Shown one piece after another: positions 27,002 through 35,135 of a stretch of DNA of 64,000 bases (position 1 is the first letter of the stretch; each line of letters begins with the position of its first letter). The position numbers and the translations under genes are program-made. The notes beneath the pieces were generated by a model. The model saw nothing but the letters and a program-made list of their open reading frames with translations. It did no database searches and had not been told where the DNA came from. The stretch spans positions 1 to 64,000 of the forward strand of contig CAZAMP010000011.1 of NCBI GenBank assembly GCA_964486455.1, written 5' to 3'. The stretch comes from CAZAMP01 sp964486455. Lineage in GTDB: Bacteria; Eisenbacteria; RBG-16-71-46; CAZAMP01.

Positions 27002-28960
27002 CTACTCGAGGTAGAAGGTGACGGTCAGGCGGGGGGTGTCGGCAGAATCTGCGGGAGCCCAGATGGTCGACACGTACCTTTCGCTCGTCGATTCGTAGTA
27101 GTCATCATTCAGGTACCTGTACGAGAAGTCGTCGACGTGATCCTCGAGGATACTACCCTCCAAGGCGAAGACGATCCGGTCATCGGAGCACTGAGCGAGG
27201 GATATTGGCAGATCGACGAATGCAAATGCCTGCGAGCGGCGAGATCCATGACTATAGCAGTCGATAGACGAGTGGTACTCCCCGGAAAACGATTCGATCA
27301 TGAGACCATGGGCGTCCAGAACCGCTGAGATTTCCGCGGTGCAATTGTCGGTGCATTCACCATCATAGCAGGATATGCGAAGCTCGGTGGTCAATGCACT
27401 TCCAGTCCACTCGATCGGTCCGGCAACTGTTTCGCCAATGCAGTTTGTCGCGTAGTTGTAGCTGTTGTGCGTGCGATGCCGGGAGTAGGTGTGCCAATCT
27501 CCTGACCCGACATTGCCCTCGTAGTTGTGCCTACCTGCGAACGATACGAGGATCTGTTCCGCACGCCTCATGTCGTCGAGTCGCGACGGCACTACCGCGA
27601 ACGCGAGACCGTTGCTCATTCGACCATCGACCGTCACGGTCAGCTCGCCCGAGGTCAAATCGTCCGGGGCTCGAACTACGAGCCGCTCATCCGCCCATGG
27701 GCTCACGACCTCAAGCTCGGTCGTGTCCAAATGAACACGGCTCGACCCCTGCGAGTCTCCGAATCCCCATCCGGTGAGCGTGACATCCGAGCGGGTGGTC
27801 ACGACCGGTGGCCAAACGGATAAGAGATGGAAGTCTGTACGCATCTGAAGCTCGGCATCTCCGGCATACCCGAGACGGACTTCGCGCGGCGCGGGCGGAA
27901 TGGTTTCGAGTGTGTCCAAGTATGTCGGCGATTCGGACCCAAACCACTCGCCGAGGCAAAACGGAGCATGGTCGCTCCATGTGCTGAGGAGCTCGGAATA
28001 GAACAAGGTTGACCACTCCAAGTTTTTTTCTGCATGAACACGCCAATCGGCGCCGACCACCGTGGATGCCCCTGCCGTTTGAGTAAGCAGTGTCTGCCAG
28101 GTCCCCAGGAGACTGTAAGGAGCGGCCAGGTAGATGAGACTCCGCTCGTCTTGGAAGTCGTTCGAAGCTGCCACGAAGGCGGGCGAGACGAAATAGACGT
28201 GCTGATCCTGCGTCGGTACATAGACGGTCATCAAGGTTCCCTGGCGGCGCATCTCGCCGCGGTCATCTTGAACGGAGTCGGGCGCGGCCTCACCGGACAT
28301 GAGATAGATCTCTTCGATCGCCTCGTTGCTCGGCCACGGCCAACTGTGTGTGTAGAAGTGGATCAGGCCGTAGCCATCCAGAGTGGAGAGTCGTTCGAGA
28401 GAGCACCCATCGCCCACCACAACCTCAAATGGGTCATATCCCGCCGCGACGAGCGGGTCCTGAACGGATGCGAGAAACTCATCGGCGAAGGTCTGACGCT
28501 CCTCGTAGTGCGGAACAAGAAAGACGGCTCTCTCGCCCGGCGTGGAGCCAAGAGACTGCGCAACGAACGAATGGACCAAATCAGATGCGATTCGCTGCGT
28601 GACGTAGGGCATGCCATCGTCGGGATCCAACAGGATGCCGCCCCGCTGACCGTCTTCGTATTGAATGGCAATCCCGTGTCTGCTCGAACGCGCCCAGTCC
28701 ACGGCGGGATGCTGCGCGACGAACAGAGCGGTTGTCCCGCACGCCTCCTCCGGAGAGAGATCCTCAAGAAGCGACTTGTAATACTCGAAGTAGCTCCGCT
28801 GGAGTGTGGTGATCTCCTGAACGTCATCAAGGTCTGGTGGAGGCAGAATGGGAATTCCTGACGGATCATGGCTGCAGCCGAATGAGATCAAGGCCAATGA
28901 AATGAGGGTCAGGATGACTAGGCGCACGTGCGGTCTCCCCATCCAGAAGGCATCATCCAA
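27002..28960 (-). CDS. Lipoprotein with degenerate caspase/CHAT-like core and IPT/TIG-like domain
   Basis: A 652-residue lipoprotein; the signal sequence ends in L-I-S-F-G-C with C29 as lipidation site. Residues about 145-340 read like a caspase/CHAT-type fold: L-I-H-F-Y-T-H-S (H205 at the catalytic His position), then S-L-I-Y-L-A-A-P-Y-S and, about 20 residues on, V-V-G-A-D-W-R-V-H with F-Y-S-E-L-L. In active CHAT peptidases the middle motif is L-S-A-C-E-S; here the cysteine position is P281, so peptidase activity is unlikely. Residues about 375-455 resemble an IPT/TIG domain. The C-terminal 190 residues are beta-rich with six cysteines. Function unknown; binding or pseudo-enzyme role inferred. 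Confidence 0.62.
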   Translation of the reverse strand: MDDAFWMGRPHVRLVILTLISLALISFGCSHDPSGIPILPPPDLDDVQEITTLQRSYFEYYKSLLEDLSPEEACGTTALFVAQHPAVDWARSSRHGIAIQYEDGQRGGILLDPDDGMPYVTQRIASDLVHSFVAQSLGSTPGERAVFLVPHYEERQTFADEFLASVQDPLVAAGYDPFEVVVGDGCSLERLSTLDGYGLIHFYTHSWPWPSNEAIEEIYLMSGEAAPDSVQDDRGEMRRQGTLMTVYVPTQDQHVYFVSPAFVAASNDFQDERSLIYLAAPYSLLGTWQTLLTQTAGASTVVGADWRVHAEKNLEWSTLFYSELLSTWSDHAPFCLGEWFGSESPTYLDTLETIPPAPREVRLGYAGDAELQMRTDFHLLSVWPPVVTTRSDVTLTGWGFGDSQGSSRVHLDTTELEVVSPWADERLVVRAPDDLTSGELTVTVDGRMSNGLAFAVVPSRLDDMRRAEQILVSFAGRHNYEGNVGSGDWHTYSRHRTHNSYNYATNCIGETVAGPIEWTGSALTTELRISCYDGECTDNCTAEISAVLDAHGLMIESFSGEYHSSIDCYSHGSRRSQAFAFVDLPISLAQCSDDRIVFALEGSILEDHVDDFSYRYLNDDYYESTSERYVSTIWAPADSADTPRLTVTFYLE

Positions 28961-29228
28961 TATCTACAGTCTCATGCTTAGCATATCATTTTCAGTTGAT
29001 ACCCAGCCAGGTTGTGTGAAGGTCCCTAGCCTGTGAAAAAGCACCACACCTGACCCTTCCTCACCACGCCCGGGACGCCTGGCTGGCCGCGGCCGAAATC
29101 TCATAACCAACTTAGTCACAACCGATTCCGCGCCCGTCCCCCACTGGCACGCCGCCTGCAATGTCCATCCGGCAGAACGTCGAAACCACGGGGCGCCGCC
29201 CCACCGACCACGAAGAAGGAGAAGGACA

Positions 29229-30089
29229 ATGAAGGCACGCACCAGCATCCTCGGACTCGCCATCGCCCTGGCCTTCGCGCTGACCGGCTGCAGCGAGGAC
29301 ACGTCCACGATCAACCCGACCGATGAGCCGAACGCACAGGAGGCCCCGGCGCTTCCGCCCGTCGAGAGCATGCAGTTCAACTTCGGCATGATGGCATCGG
29401 GCGGCAATCAGGGAATGAGCACCATCCAATCCGCCGAAGAGACGCAGACGAAGCGCAACTGGTTCAACGCGCTGGTGCGGGTGACGGTCGTCGATCTCGC
29501 CATCCGTACCGCGCTCGTTCCGCCGACACTGGCCTTCGCCGCTGCGCTGAGCGAAGACCCGGTTCCTCAGGAAGATGGTTCGTGGCTCTGGGTCTACCAT
29601 TGGAACAACCCGGAAGGTCATGACTGCGAGATCCGCCTCCTCGGCCGCATCGACGGGCATGACGTGGATTGGGAACTCAGCGTCAAGGACCTCGAGGCCA
29701 TGTTGGAGTCGGAGCCGGTGGTCTGGTTCTACGGCCAGACGAACATCGTGAACGACTCCGGCTACTGGGTCTTCAATCACGTCGAGGACGGCAACGAAGA
29801 AGAGTTCATCCGGATCGACTGGTCCGTCGAGGCGAACGATCAGCGCTCGCTCGTCTTCGCGAACATCCGCGAAGGTCACGAGGAGTTCGGCGATGAGCTG
29901 AGCTACACGGTCGACGGAACGATCTTCACGATGAACTTCTACGACGCCTCCGAGAACCTGAACGCCGACATCACCTGGGACGAAGTCACCGGTGCCGGCA
30001 GCATCCAGGTTCCCGACTACAACGATGGCGAACGCGCTTGCTGGGACGAGGATCAGGACGACATCGAGTGCCCGGACACCACGAGCTAG
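29229..30089 (+). CDS. Lipoprotein of unknown function with acidic C-terminus
   Basis: A 286-residue lipoprotein beginning behind AAGGAGAAGGACA. The signal sequence ends L-T-G-C, so lipidation is at about C21. A linker rich in T, P and E follows, then a hydrophobic segment at about 80-105 (V-V-D-L-A-I-R-T-A-L-V-P-P-T-L-A-F-A-A-A-L). The rest is a beta-sheet domain with repeated W-x-Y-H-W, W-F-Y-G-Q and W-V-F-N-H-V elements and many acidic residues. The tail contains C-W-D-E-D-Q-D-D-I-E-C. A strong terminator follows 26 bases after the stop. No family is recognised. Confidence 0.7.
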   Translation: MKARTSILGLAIALAFALTGCSEDTSTINPTDEPNAQEAPALPPVESMQFNFGMMASGGNQGMSTIQSAEETQTKRNWFNALVRVTVVDLAIRTALVPPTLAFAAALSEDPVPQEDGSWLWVYHWNNPEGHDCEIRLLGRIDGHDVDWELSVKDLEAMLESEPVVWFYGQTNIVNDSGYWVFNHVEDGNEEEFIRIDWSVEANDQRSLVFANIREGHEEFGDELSYTVDGTIFTMNFYDASENLNADITWDEVTGAGSIQVPDYNDGERACWDEDQDDIECPDTTS

Positions 30090-30114
30090 ACAAACCCCAC
30101 GTCCCGGTAATCGG

Positions 30115-30142
30115 GCCCGGAGCCAACGCTCCGGGCCTTTTT
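30115..30142 (+). terminator. Rho-independent terminator after lipoprotein gene
   Basis: GCCCGGAG (30115-30122) pairs perfectly with CTCCGGGC (30129-30136) around a six-base loop, followed by C and five T residues (30138-30142). It is placed 26 bases after the stop of the lipoprotein gene and is the clearest intrinsic terminator in the window. Confidence 0.9.
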
Positions 30143-30260
30143 CGTGTGGTTTATCCTCTACTCAGCGCAAGGGATTCGACGCGCGAGGCGATCGAGTTTG
30201 TCGTCTTTGACGGAAGGGCATACGATCAGGCCGTAGGTGACACGACCCAGGAGAGCCGTC

Positions 30261-30515
30261 ATGGTGCGACAGCTACACGTTCTTGCCGGATGCGTGGTCT
30301 TGCTGGTCATGTTGGCGGGAGCCGCTCATGGCGACGCCGCCGTGCAGTTCACCACATACGCTGAGCCCGACCAGTACCCAGCCTTGTCGCCCGATGGGAC
30401 GAAGATCGCGTTCCATTCCATGCGGAGCGGCAACAACGATATCTGGATCATCGACCTGGAGGATGTTCCTGTCGTGGAATCATCCTGGGGGCGGGTGAAA
30501 GACAGCTTTCGTTGA
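30261..30515 (+). pseudogene. Truncated TolB/PD40 beta-propeller protein
   Basis: An 84-residue frame with a good start (AGGAGA seven bases before ATG) and a clean signal peptide ending A-A-H-G-D-A. It then carries exactly one PD40 repeat: Y-P-A-L-S-P-D-G-T-K-I-A-F followed by N-N-D-I-W-I-I-D-L. TolB-like proteins have six or more such repeats over 300 residues or more. After residue 68 the frame turns into an unrelated short sequence and stops. The non-coding DNA from about 30465 to 30560 probably marks the break, perhaps the edge of a deleted or inserted element. The product may be exported but cannot form a propeller. Confidence 0.65.
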
Positions 30516-30615
30516 GTGGGGCACACCGCCCGACTCACTTGTCCCACCACTCCGCCACGGCTAGCATCCGATCTTGATGCGCATTCTGTTCGAATCCCGA
30601 ACCCGGAGGAGTGCC

Positions 30616-31017
30616 GTGAAGAAGTGGCGACTGTTTCTCTCACTGACTGCCCTGGCCGCGCTGATTGCCCTGACCGGCTGCACCACCGTCCTCTACGACG
30701 CCCGCTCGCTCGAGTCGGACGCCAGCCTGAACGAACCGGATGGGCGCACGTATTCCGTGGTCTCGAGCTTCGAGATCGATGACAAGGCCGGATGGGTGAT
30801 CGGGCTCATTCCCGTCAACAAGCCGGGCGGCGATAACCACGACTATCTCTCCACGCTGCTCGCCGAAGAGATTCGGAAAGCGGGCGGGGATGCCGTCATG
30901 AACGTCAAGCTCCGGTCGCAGAATCAGCCGGTCGACATCGTCGTCTACATCTTGACGACCGGCATCTACCAGCTGCGGACGACGACGGTCACGGGCGACG
31001 TCATCAAATACAACTAA
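30616..31017 (+). CDS. Small lipoprotein, YbjQ/DUF-like beta domain
   Basis: A 133-residue lipoprotein. The GTG at 30616 is chosen because GGAGGAG lies just upstream and it yields a compact signal sequence M-K-K-W-R-L with the lipobox A-L-T-G-C. The mature domain has alternating strands and an amphipathic helix (Y-L-S-T-L-L-A-E-E-I-R-K-A-G-G-D-A-V-M-N-V-K-L). This recalls the YbjQ/UPF0145-type fold, where a helix ending A-x-A-I/V is followed by a strand; that resemblance is weak. It is convergent with rsgA, about 20 bases away. Function unknown. Confidence 0.65.
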   Translation: MKKWRLFLSLTALAALIALTGCTTVLYDARSLESDASLNEPDGRTYSVVSSFEIDDKAGWVIGLIPVNKPGGDNHDYLSTLLAEEIRKAGGDAVMNVKLRSQNQPVDIVVYILTTGIYQLRTTTVTGDVIKYN

Positions 31018-31038
31018 GGCCAACCGGGCCTGCCGATC

Positions 31039-32115
31039 CTAAGGCTTACCGTTACCGGTCTGCCGCAGCCGCCGGCTCTGCTTGGCGATGAGCTTCCACT
31101 TGCGCTCCTCCTGGCTGCGCGCGCGTTGGTCCTGCCGCTGCGCCAGGTGCGCGAGCTCCCGCTGGAGCTTCAGGTGACTCTTGTAGCGTCCCGGATCGAG
31201 CGTGCCGTCGTCGATCGCCGCCATCACCGCGCATCCCGGCTCGGTTTGGTGACTGCAGTCGCGAAACCGGCACTCGGTCGCGAGCGCTTCGATGTCGGCG
31301 AACGTCTCCTCCAGCCCGTCGGCGCTGTCCCAGAGCGCAATCTCGCGCATCCCGGGTGTATCGATCAGCAGGCCGCCGTCCGGTAGCTGGATGAGCTGCC
31401 GGTGACTGGTCGTGTGGCGGCCCCGCCCGTCGTGTTCACGGATGTCCTTGACGGCAAGAACGTCTTCGCCTACCAACCGGTTGATGATCGTCGACTTCCC
31501 GACGCCCGACGAACCGATGAGCGCGACGGTACGTCCTTCCTCGATGTAGGGCCCCAGCGCGTTCATACCGTCACCCGTCAGGCCGCTCAGCGTCTGGATC
31601 GCGACCCCGATCGCGACCAGGCGTGCTTCGTCCTCGAACGGCTCCGGGTCGTCACAGAGGTCCAACTTGCTCAGGATCACCACCGGCCGCGCCCCGCTCT
31701 CCCAGATGATCGCGAGCGTGCGTTCGATCCGGCGCGGGTTGAAGTCCTGGTTGAGCGAAGTGACCAGGAAGACCGTGTCCAGATTCGCGGCGAGGACCTG
31801 TGCGGATGTCTCGACGCCGGCGGTCTTTCGCACGAGAGCGCTCCGACGCGGCAGCACGTGATGGATCGTCGCACTTCCCTCGGAGGCGCGTGCGCTCACG
31901 GCGACCCAGTCGCCAACGGCGGGCAGCTCCTCGCGGCTCGCCGCTTGATGGCGCAGACGACCGGCGAGCTCGGCGCGCAGTGAGCCGGCCTCACCGATGA
32001 TGTGAAAGAGATCGCGATGTTCGGCCGCGACACGGGCCGGCGTGAACTCACCGCCCCGGTGCGGCTCGAAGACCGCTTCGAAGAAGTCGTTCCAGCCAAG
32101 TTCTTTCAAGCTCAT
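31039..32115 (-). CDS. rsgA: Ribosome small subunit-dependent GTPase A
   Basis: A 358-residue circularly permuted GTPase that matures the 30S subunit. An N-terminal OB-fold (residues about 35-105) precedes the G domain in permuted order: L-S-K-L-D-L (G4), G-S-S-G-V-G-K-S-T (G1), the switch H-T-T-S-H-R, then D-T-P-G-M (G3). The C-terminal zinc finger is C-R-F-R-D-C-S-H-x-x-x-x-x-C. The ATG at 32115 is favoured because the sequence upstream in frame is unlike the family N-terminus. The basic C-terminal tail is typical. It is transcribed divergently from the blaI-like gene across a 398-base region. Confidence 0.95.
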   Translation of the reverse strand: MSLKELGWNDFFEAVFEPHRGGEFTPARVAAEHRDLFHIIGEAGSLRAELAGRLRHQAASREELPAVGDWVAVSARASEGSATIHHVLPRRSALVRKTAGVETSAQVLAANLDTVFLVTSLNQDFNPRRIERTLAIIWESGARPVVILSKLDLCDDPEPFEDEARLVAIGVAIQTLSGLTGDGMNALGPYIEEGRTVALIGSSGVGKSTIINRLVGEDVLAVKDIREHDGRGRHTTSHRQLIQLPDGGLLIDTPGMREIALWDSADGLEETFADIEALATECRFRDCSHQTEPGCAVMAAIDDGTLDPGRYKSHLKLQRELAHLAQRQDQRARSQEERKWKLIAKQSRRLRQTGNGKP

Positions 32116-32441
32116 TGCCTCAATATCCTTCGTTCCGAATCCAAGCGTGAAGCGGAATCCGGATTTCGAGCATGGTTGCATTCGTGATCAGATCGAGATT
32201 GGTGCAAGGCGACGTGGGGAAGCCTGGGTACGGCCGGAAACTTTGCGACGCCGGGGAGAGGTTTCCCTAGCGGGCGGCGCGTACGGAGGCGACCACGGCC
32301 CTGCCGCGGGTGACAAGAGCGCTGTGCATTTAACGCCTCCTTCCAGAGTGGGGGTTGATCGAACACTACGATTCTCGCCCGCCGCGAACCACAAATCAAG
32401 CAATAAGTTAGCCGCGGGGCGGCGAAACCGCCCGCAAAACC
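32116..32441. other. Intergenic region between rsgA and blaI-like gene
   Basis: No protein-like frame is seen here. The right end leads into the blaI promoter described separately. The left end must hold the rsgA promoter; I see no convincing hexamers for it. Short GC-rich dyads occur but none with a U-tract. Confidence 0.35.
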
Positions 32442-32490
32442 TTGACAAAAGTGCGACATGTGTCGCAGTATAAGTGTGACAGTTGTCGCA
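32442..32490 (+). promoter_or_regulatory. Promoter of blaI-M56 operon with tandem BlaI-type operators
   Basis: A perfect -35 box TTGACA lies at 32442-32447, and a TATA-containing -10 region around 32467-32474. Two palindromes overlap the promoter: TGCGACA-TG-TGTCGCA (32452-32467, perfect arms) and TGTGACA-GT-TGTCGCA (32475-32490, one mismatch). Their centres are 23 bases apart, close to two helical turns. BlaI/MecI dimers bind ACA-xx-TGT palindromes, so these are the likely autoregulatory operators of the next gene. Confidence 0.78.
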
Positions 32491-32513
32491 GATCACGACG
32501 GGGAGAACATCAC

Positions 32514-32927
32514 ATGCCGAAACGGCTACCCGAGCTCTCGCGGTTCGAGCTTCAGTGTTTGCGTCGCTTGTGGGCGCGGGGTGAAGCGACGATCCGCGAT
32601 ATCCACGCCGACATCCCGAACGCACCCAGCTACTCGACCGTGCGGAAGATCGTCGAGCGACTCGAAGAGAAGGGTGCCATCAAGCGCGTGCGCCGCGACG
32701 GCCGCGCATGGATCTACAAATCCACGGTCGCGCGGTCGGCCATGGTTCGGAAGGAGATCCGTCGCCTAATCGATTCGCTCTTCGACGGGTCCGGCGCGCC
32801 GCTCGTAGCGCACCTCGCCGACATGGACGCGATCTCGCTCGAGGATTTGCAGGCGCTCGAGACGCGGCTGAAACCCGGCGATGCGACCGACGAAGCGCCG
32901 GCCAAACGGAAGGAGGCCAAGAAATGA
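32514..32927 (+). CDS. BlaI/MecI-family transcriptional repressor
   Basis: A 137-residue winged-helix repressor. Residues 5-75 show the family pattern L-S-R-F-E-L-Q-C-L-R-R-L-W-A-R-G, R-D-I-H-A-D-I, and Y-S-T-V-R-K-I-V-E-R-L-E-E-K-G, the recognition helix and following turn. The dimerisation region runs to about residue 120. A tail rich in K, E and A ends the chain. The ATG at 32514 fits family length. In the usual system the partner M56 peptidase cleaves or releases the repressor on envelope signal. The next gene, overlapping by four bases (ATGA), encodes that peptidase. Tandem palindromes precede the gene. Confidence 0.9.
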   Translation: MPKRLPELSRFELQCLRRLWARGEATIRDIHADIPNAPSYSTVRKIVERLEEKGAIKRVRRDGRAWIYKSTVARSAMVRKEIRRLIDSLFDGSGAPLVAHLADMDAISLEDLQALETRLKPGDATDEAPAKRKEAKK

Positions 32928-34342
32928 CTTCGGTCATCTCCTTCCTTTCAGACGCGTGGCTCGCCGTCGCCGTTCATCTTTGGCAGACGACGCTGGTTCT
33001 CATACCGATTCTGCTTCTGGCGCGTTGGGCCCGCCGCGCTCCCGCTGGCGTGCTGCACGCCTTGTGGAGCATTGCGCTCATCAAGCTGTTACTTCCGGCG
33101 GCCGCCGTGAGCGCGGGCGCGCGCTGGATTGTCTCCCGGCTCCCCGATTCGGTCGCGGGCGTCGGATCGATGGCATCACCGGTCACGCTCGAGACATTTC
33201 GTGTGCTTCTCGATCCCACGCGGGCCGTCTCGGCGGGTGATCTCGGCAGGTGGTCTCTTCTGACGCCGGGACTCCTGCTTCTCACCGCGCTCTGGGGGGC
33301 GGGAATGGTCATCGTCATGATGCGATTGGGACGGGACCTCGCCACCATGCGCGGCGCCGCGACGGGTGCGACGATAGGGGGAACGGAGTGGGAGCGGACA
33401 GAGCTTGCCGCCGCACTCGATGAAACCGATATCCCCCGACCACGCGTGATGCTCACCGATGAGCCGACCGTCCCGCACGTGGCGGGTCTCCTTCGCCCGC
33501 ACATCGTCGTTCCGCGAGTCCTCGTTCGTGAACTTTCGACGGGCGAGCTCCGAGCGGTTTTGCTGCACGAAGAATCCCACCGCCGGCGGTTCGAACCGCT
33601 TCGCGGTGTGTTCCAGAGGATTTGCGCTGCCATGTTCTTTTTCTATCCGCTCCTTTGGGTCGTGATGCGACGGCTGCAACAGGCCGCCGAACTCATCTGC
33701 GACGCAGCCGTGCTTCGATCCGGGGTCTCCGCCCGGACGTACGGCCGCGCGCTGGCGAGGACGGTGAGCCTGGGGCTCGTTCCGGCTGCCCTCCCGTCCG
33801 GGATCGGCGGCGGCGCGGGGCCGCACTTGCGACACCGGTTGGAGCGAATCTCTCAAACAGGGAGGTTTCACCTCATGCGGAGACATGGATTCGTACTGGC
33901 AGCGGCCGTGGCCCTCGTAATCAGCGGGCTGCTTCTGCCGGCGCCGAGCACTCAGGCAAGCGACGAGGGCGCCGAAGAGGCCAGGGCTTTGGAATTCGTC
34001 GAGTTCGACACACCCCCGGAGGCGGTGAAGGCGGTTCCGGCCGAGTATCCCGAGATCGCGAGAAAAGCCGGGGCAGGCGGACGCGTGTGGATCCGGGTGA
34101 CGATCGACGAAGAGGGTTTGGTGACGGGTGCGATCGTCGAGAAGGTGGACGCCGAGGTCGAGGAGCATCCGGAACTCGGCGAGGCGGCGCTGGTGGCCGG
34201 TCGCCAGTGGATGTTCAAGCCGGCAAGAGCGAATGACAAGCCCGTGAAGTGCCAGATCATCATTCCGTTCAAGTTCTCGCTCGATGACGACGCGAAAGCG
34301 AACGAGAAGAAGAGGGAGAGGAAGAAAGAGAAAGACTCCTAG
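32924..34342 (+). CDS. BlaR1-like M56 membrane metallopeptidase fused to TonB C-terminal domain
   Basis: A 472-residue protein coupled to the BlaI-like repressor by an ATGA overlap and preceded by AGGAGG. Four or so helices form the M56 membrane domain, with the zinc motif L-L-H-E-E-S-H-R-R-R (HExxH) and a downstream A-E-L-I-C-D-A-A-V-L acidic motif. A further hydrophobic segment (about 320-337) leads to a periplasmic region. That region is a TonB C-terminal domain (Y-P-E-I-A-R-K-A-G-x-x-G-R-V-W-I-R-V-T-I-D-E-x-G-x-V) rather than the penicillin-binding sensor of BlaR1. It should sense an envelope cue and inactivate the repressor. Confidence 0.87.
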   Translation: MTSVISFLSDAWLAVAVHLWQTTLVLIPILLLARWARRAPAGVLHALWSIALIKLLLPAAAVSAGARWIVSRLPDSVAGVGSMASPVTLETFRVLLDPTRAVSAGDLGRWSLLTPGLLLLTALWGAGMVIVMMRLGRDLATMRGAATGATIGGTEWERTELAAALDETDIPRPRVMLTDEPTVPHVAGLLRPHIVVPRVLVRELSTGELRAVLLHEESHRRRFEPLRGVFQRICAAMFFFYPLLWVVMRRLQQAAELICDAAVLRSGVSARTYGRALARTVSLGLVPAALPSGIGGGAGPHLRHRLERISQTGRFHLMRRHGFVLAAAVALVISGLLLPAPSTQASDEGAEEARALEFVEFDTPPEAVKAVPAEYPEIARKAGAGGRVWIRVTIDEEGLVTGAIVEKVDAEVEEHPELGEAALVAGRQWMFKPARANDKPVKCQIIIPFKFSLDDDAKANEKKRERKKEKDS

Positions 34343-34374
34343 CGGCTGATCTTCCCTGCGATACAATCGCCGGC

Positions 34375-35124
34375 ATGGATGGCTGGCTCATACCGATACT
34401 CATCGCCGGCGGTTTCGTCGGCGGTTTTGTGAATGCCCACGCGGGCGGCGGTTCGTTCGTCACGTTTCCGCTTCTCATGATGGCCGGACTGCCGCCTCAG
34501 GTCGCGAACGCGACGAACCGGGTCGCGATCGTTCTGCAGTGCTTCGCGGGTGCCGCCACGTACCACCGGCACAAGGTTCTCCCGTGGCGTCAGATCCCGC
34601 CGCTGCTGCTGCCGACCATCATCGGTGTGAGCATCGGCACGGTTCTCGCGTCTCGTCTCGACGAGTCGATCTTCCGAACGGTATCGGCCATCCTGCTCGC
34701 CGTCATCGCCATCTCGATCTTCGTCAATCCGAGCCGGTGGAACCGCGAAAGCTCGCCAGGCGCACGCGTCCGCCCGATCTACTACCCCGTACTCGCGCTG
34801 CTGGCGATCTACGGCGGGTTCCTTCAGATCGGGATCGGAACGTTTCTGCTCGGTTTCTTCGTCTTCGCGGGCGGTTATGACGTCGTGCGGGCGAACGCCG
34901 TGAAGTTCGGCATCGTGCCGTTCTATCAGAGCGTGGCACTCGCGATCTTCGCGGGGATGGGCGACGTGAACTGGACAGTCGGGATCACGCTCGCGATCGG
35001 CAACACGCTGGGTGGAATCGTCGGCGCGCACACGGTCGTGAAGAAAGGTGCCGCGTGGGTGCGGGTCATCGTGGTGTTCTCGGCGGTGGCCGCCATCGCG
35101 AAGCTCCTCCTCTCCAGGGGGTAA
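34375..35124 (+). CDS. TSUP (TauE/SafE) family permease
   Basis: A 249-residue membrane protein with about eight helices in two inverted halves, as in the TauE/SafE (TSUP, DUF81) family of sulfite, sulfoacetate or related anion exporters. The first half has G-F-V-G-G-F-V-N-A-H-A-G-G-G-S-F-V-T-F-P-L-L and N-A-T-N-R-V; the second repeats this as G-G-F-L-Q-I-G-I-G-T-F-L. Substrate cannot be read from sequence. A methyltransferase gene starts 12 bases after the stop and a second TSUP gene follows, so the three probably form one unit. Confidence 0.85.
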   Translation: MDGWLIPILIAGGFVGGFVNAHAGGGSFVTFPLLMMAGLPPQVANATNRVAIVLQCFAGAATYHRHKVLPWRQIPPLLLPTIIGVSIGTVLASRLDESIFRTVSAILLAVIAISIFVNPSRWNRESSPGARVRPIYYPVLALLAIYGGFLQIGIGTFLLGFFVFAGGYDVVRANAVKFGIVPFYQSVALAIFAGMGDVNWTVGITLAIGNTLGGIVGAHTVVKKGAAWVRVIVVFSAVAAIAKLLLSRG

Positions 35125-35135
35125 CGTGGTAGCCT

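Noticed and set aside
30588..30597. GTTCGAATCC, resembling a tRNA T-loop
   Set aside because: No flanking five-base stem, acceptor stem or anticodon arm can be drawn; chance.
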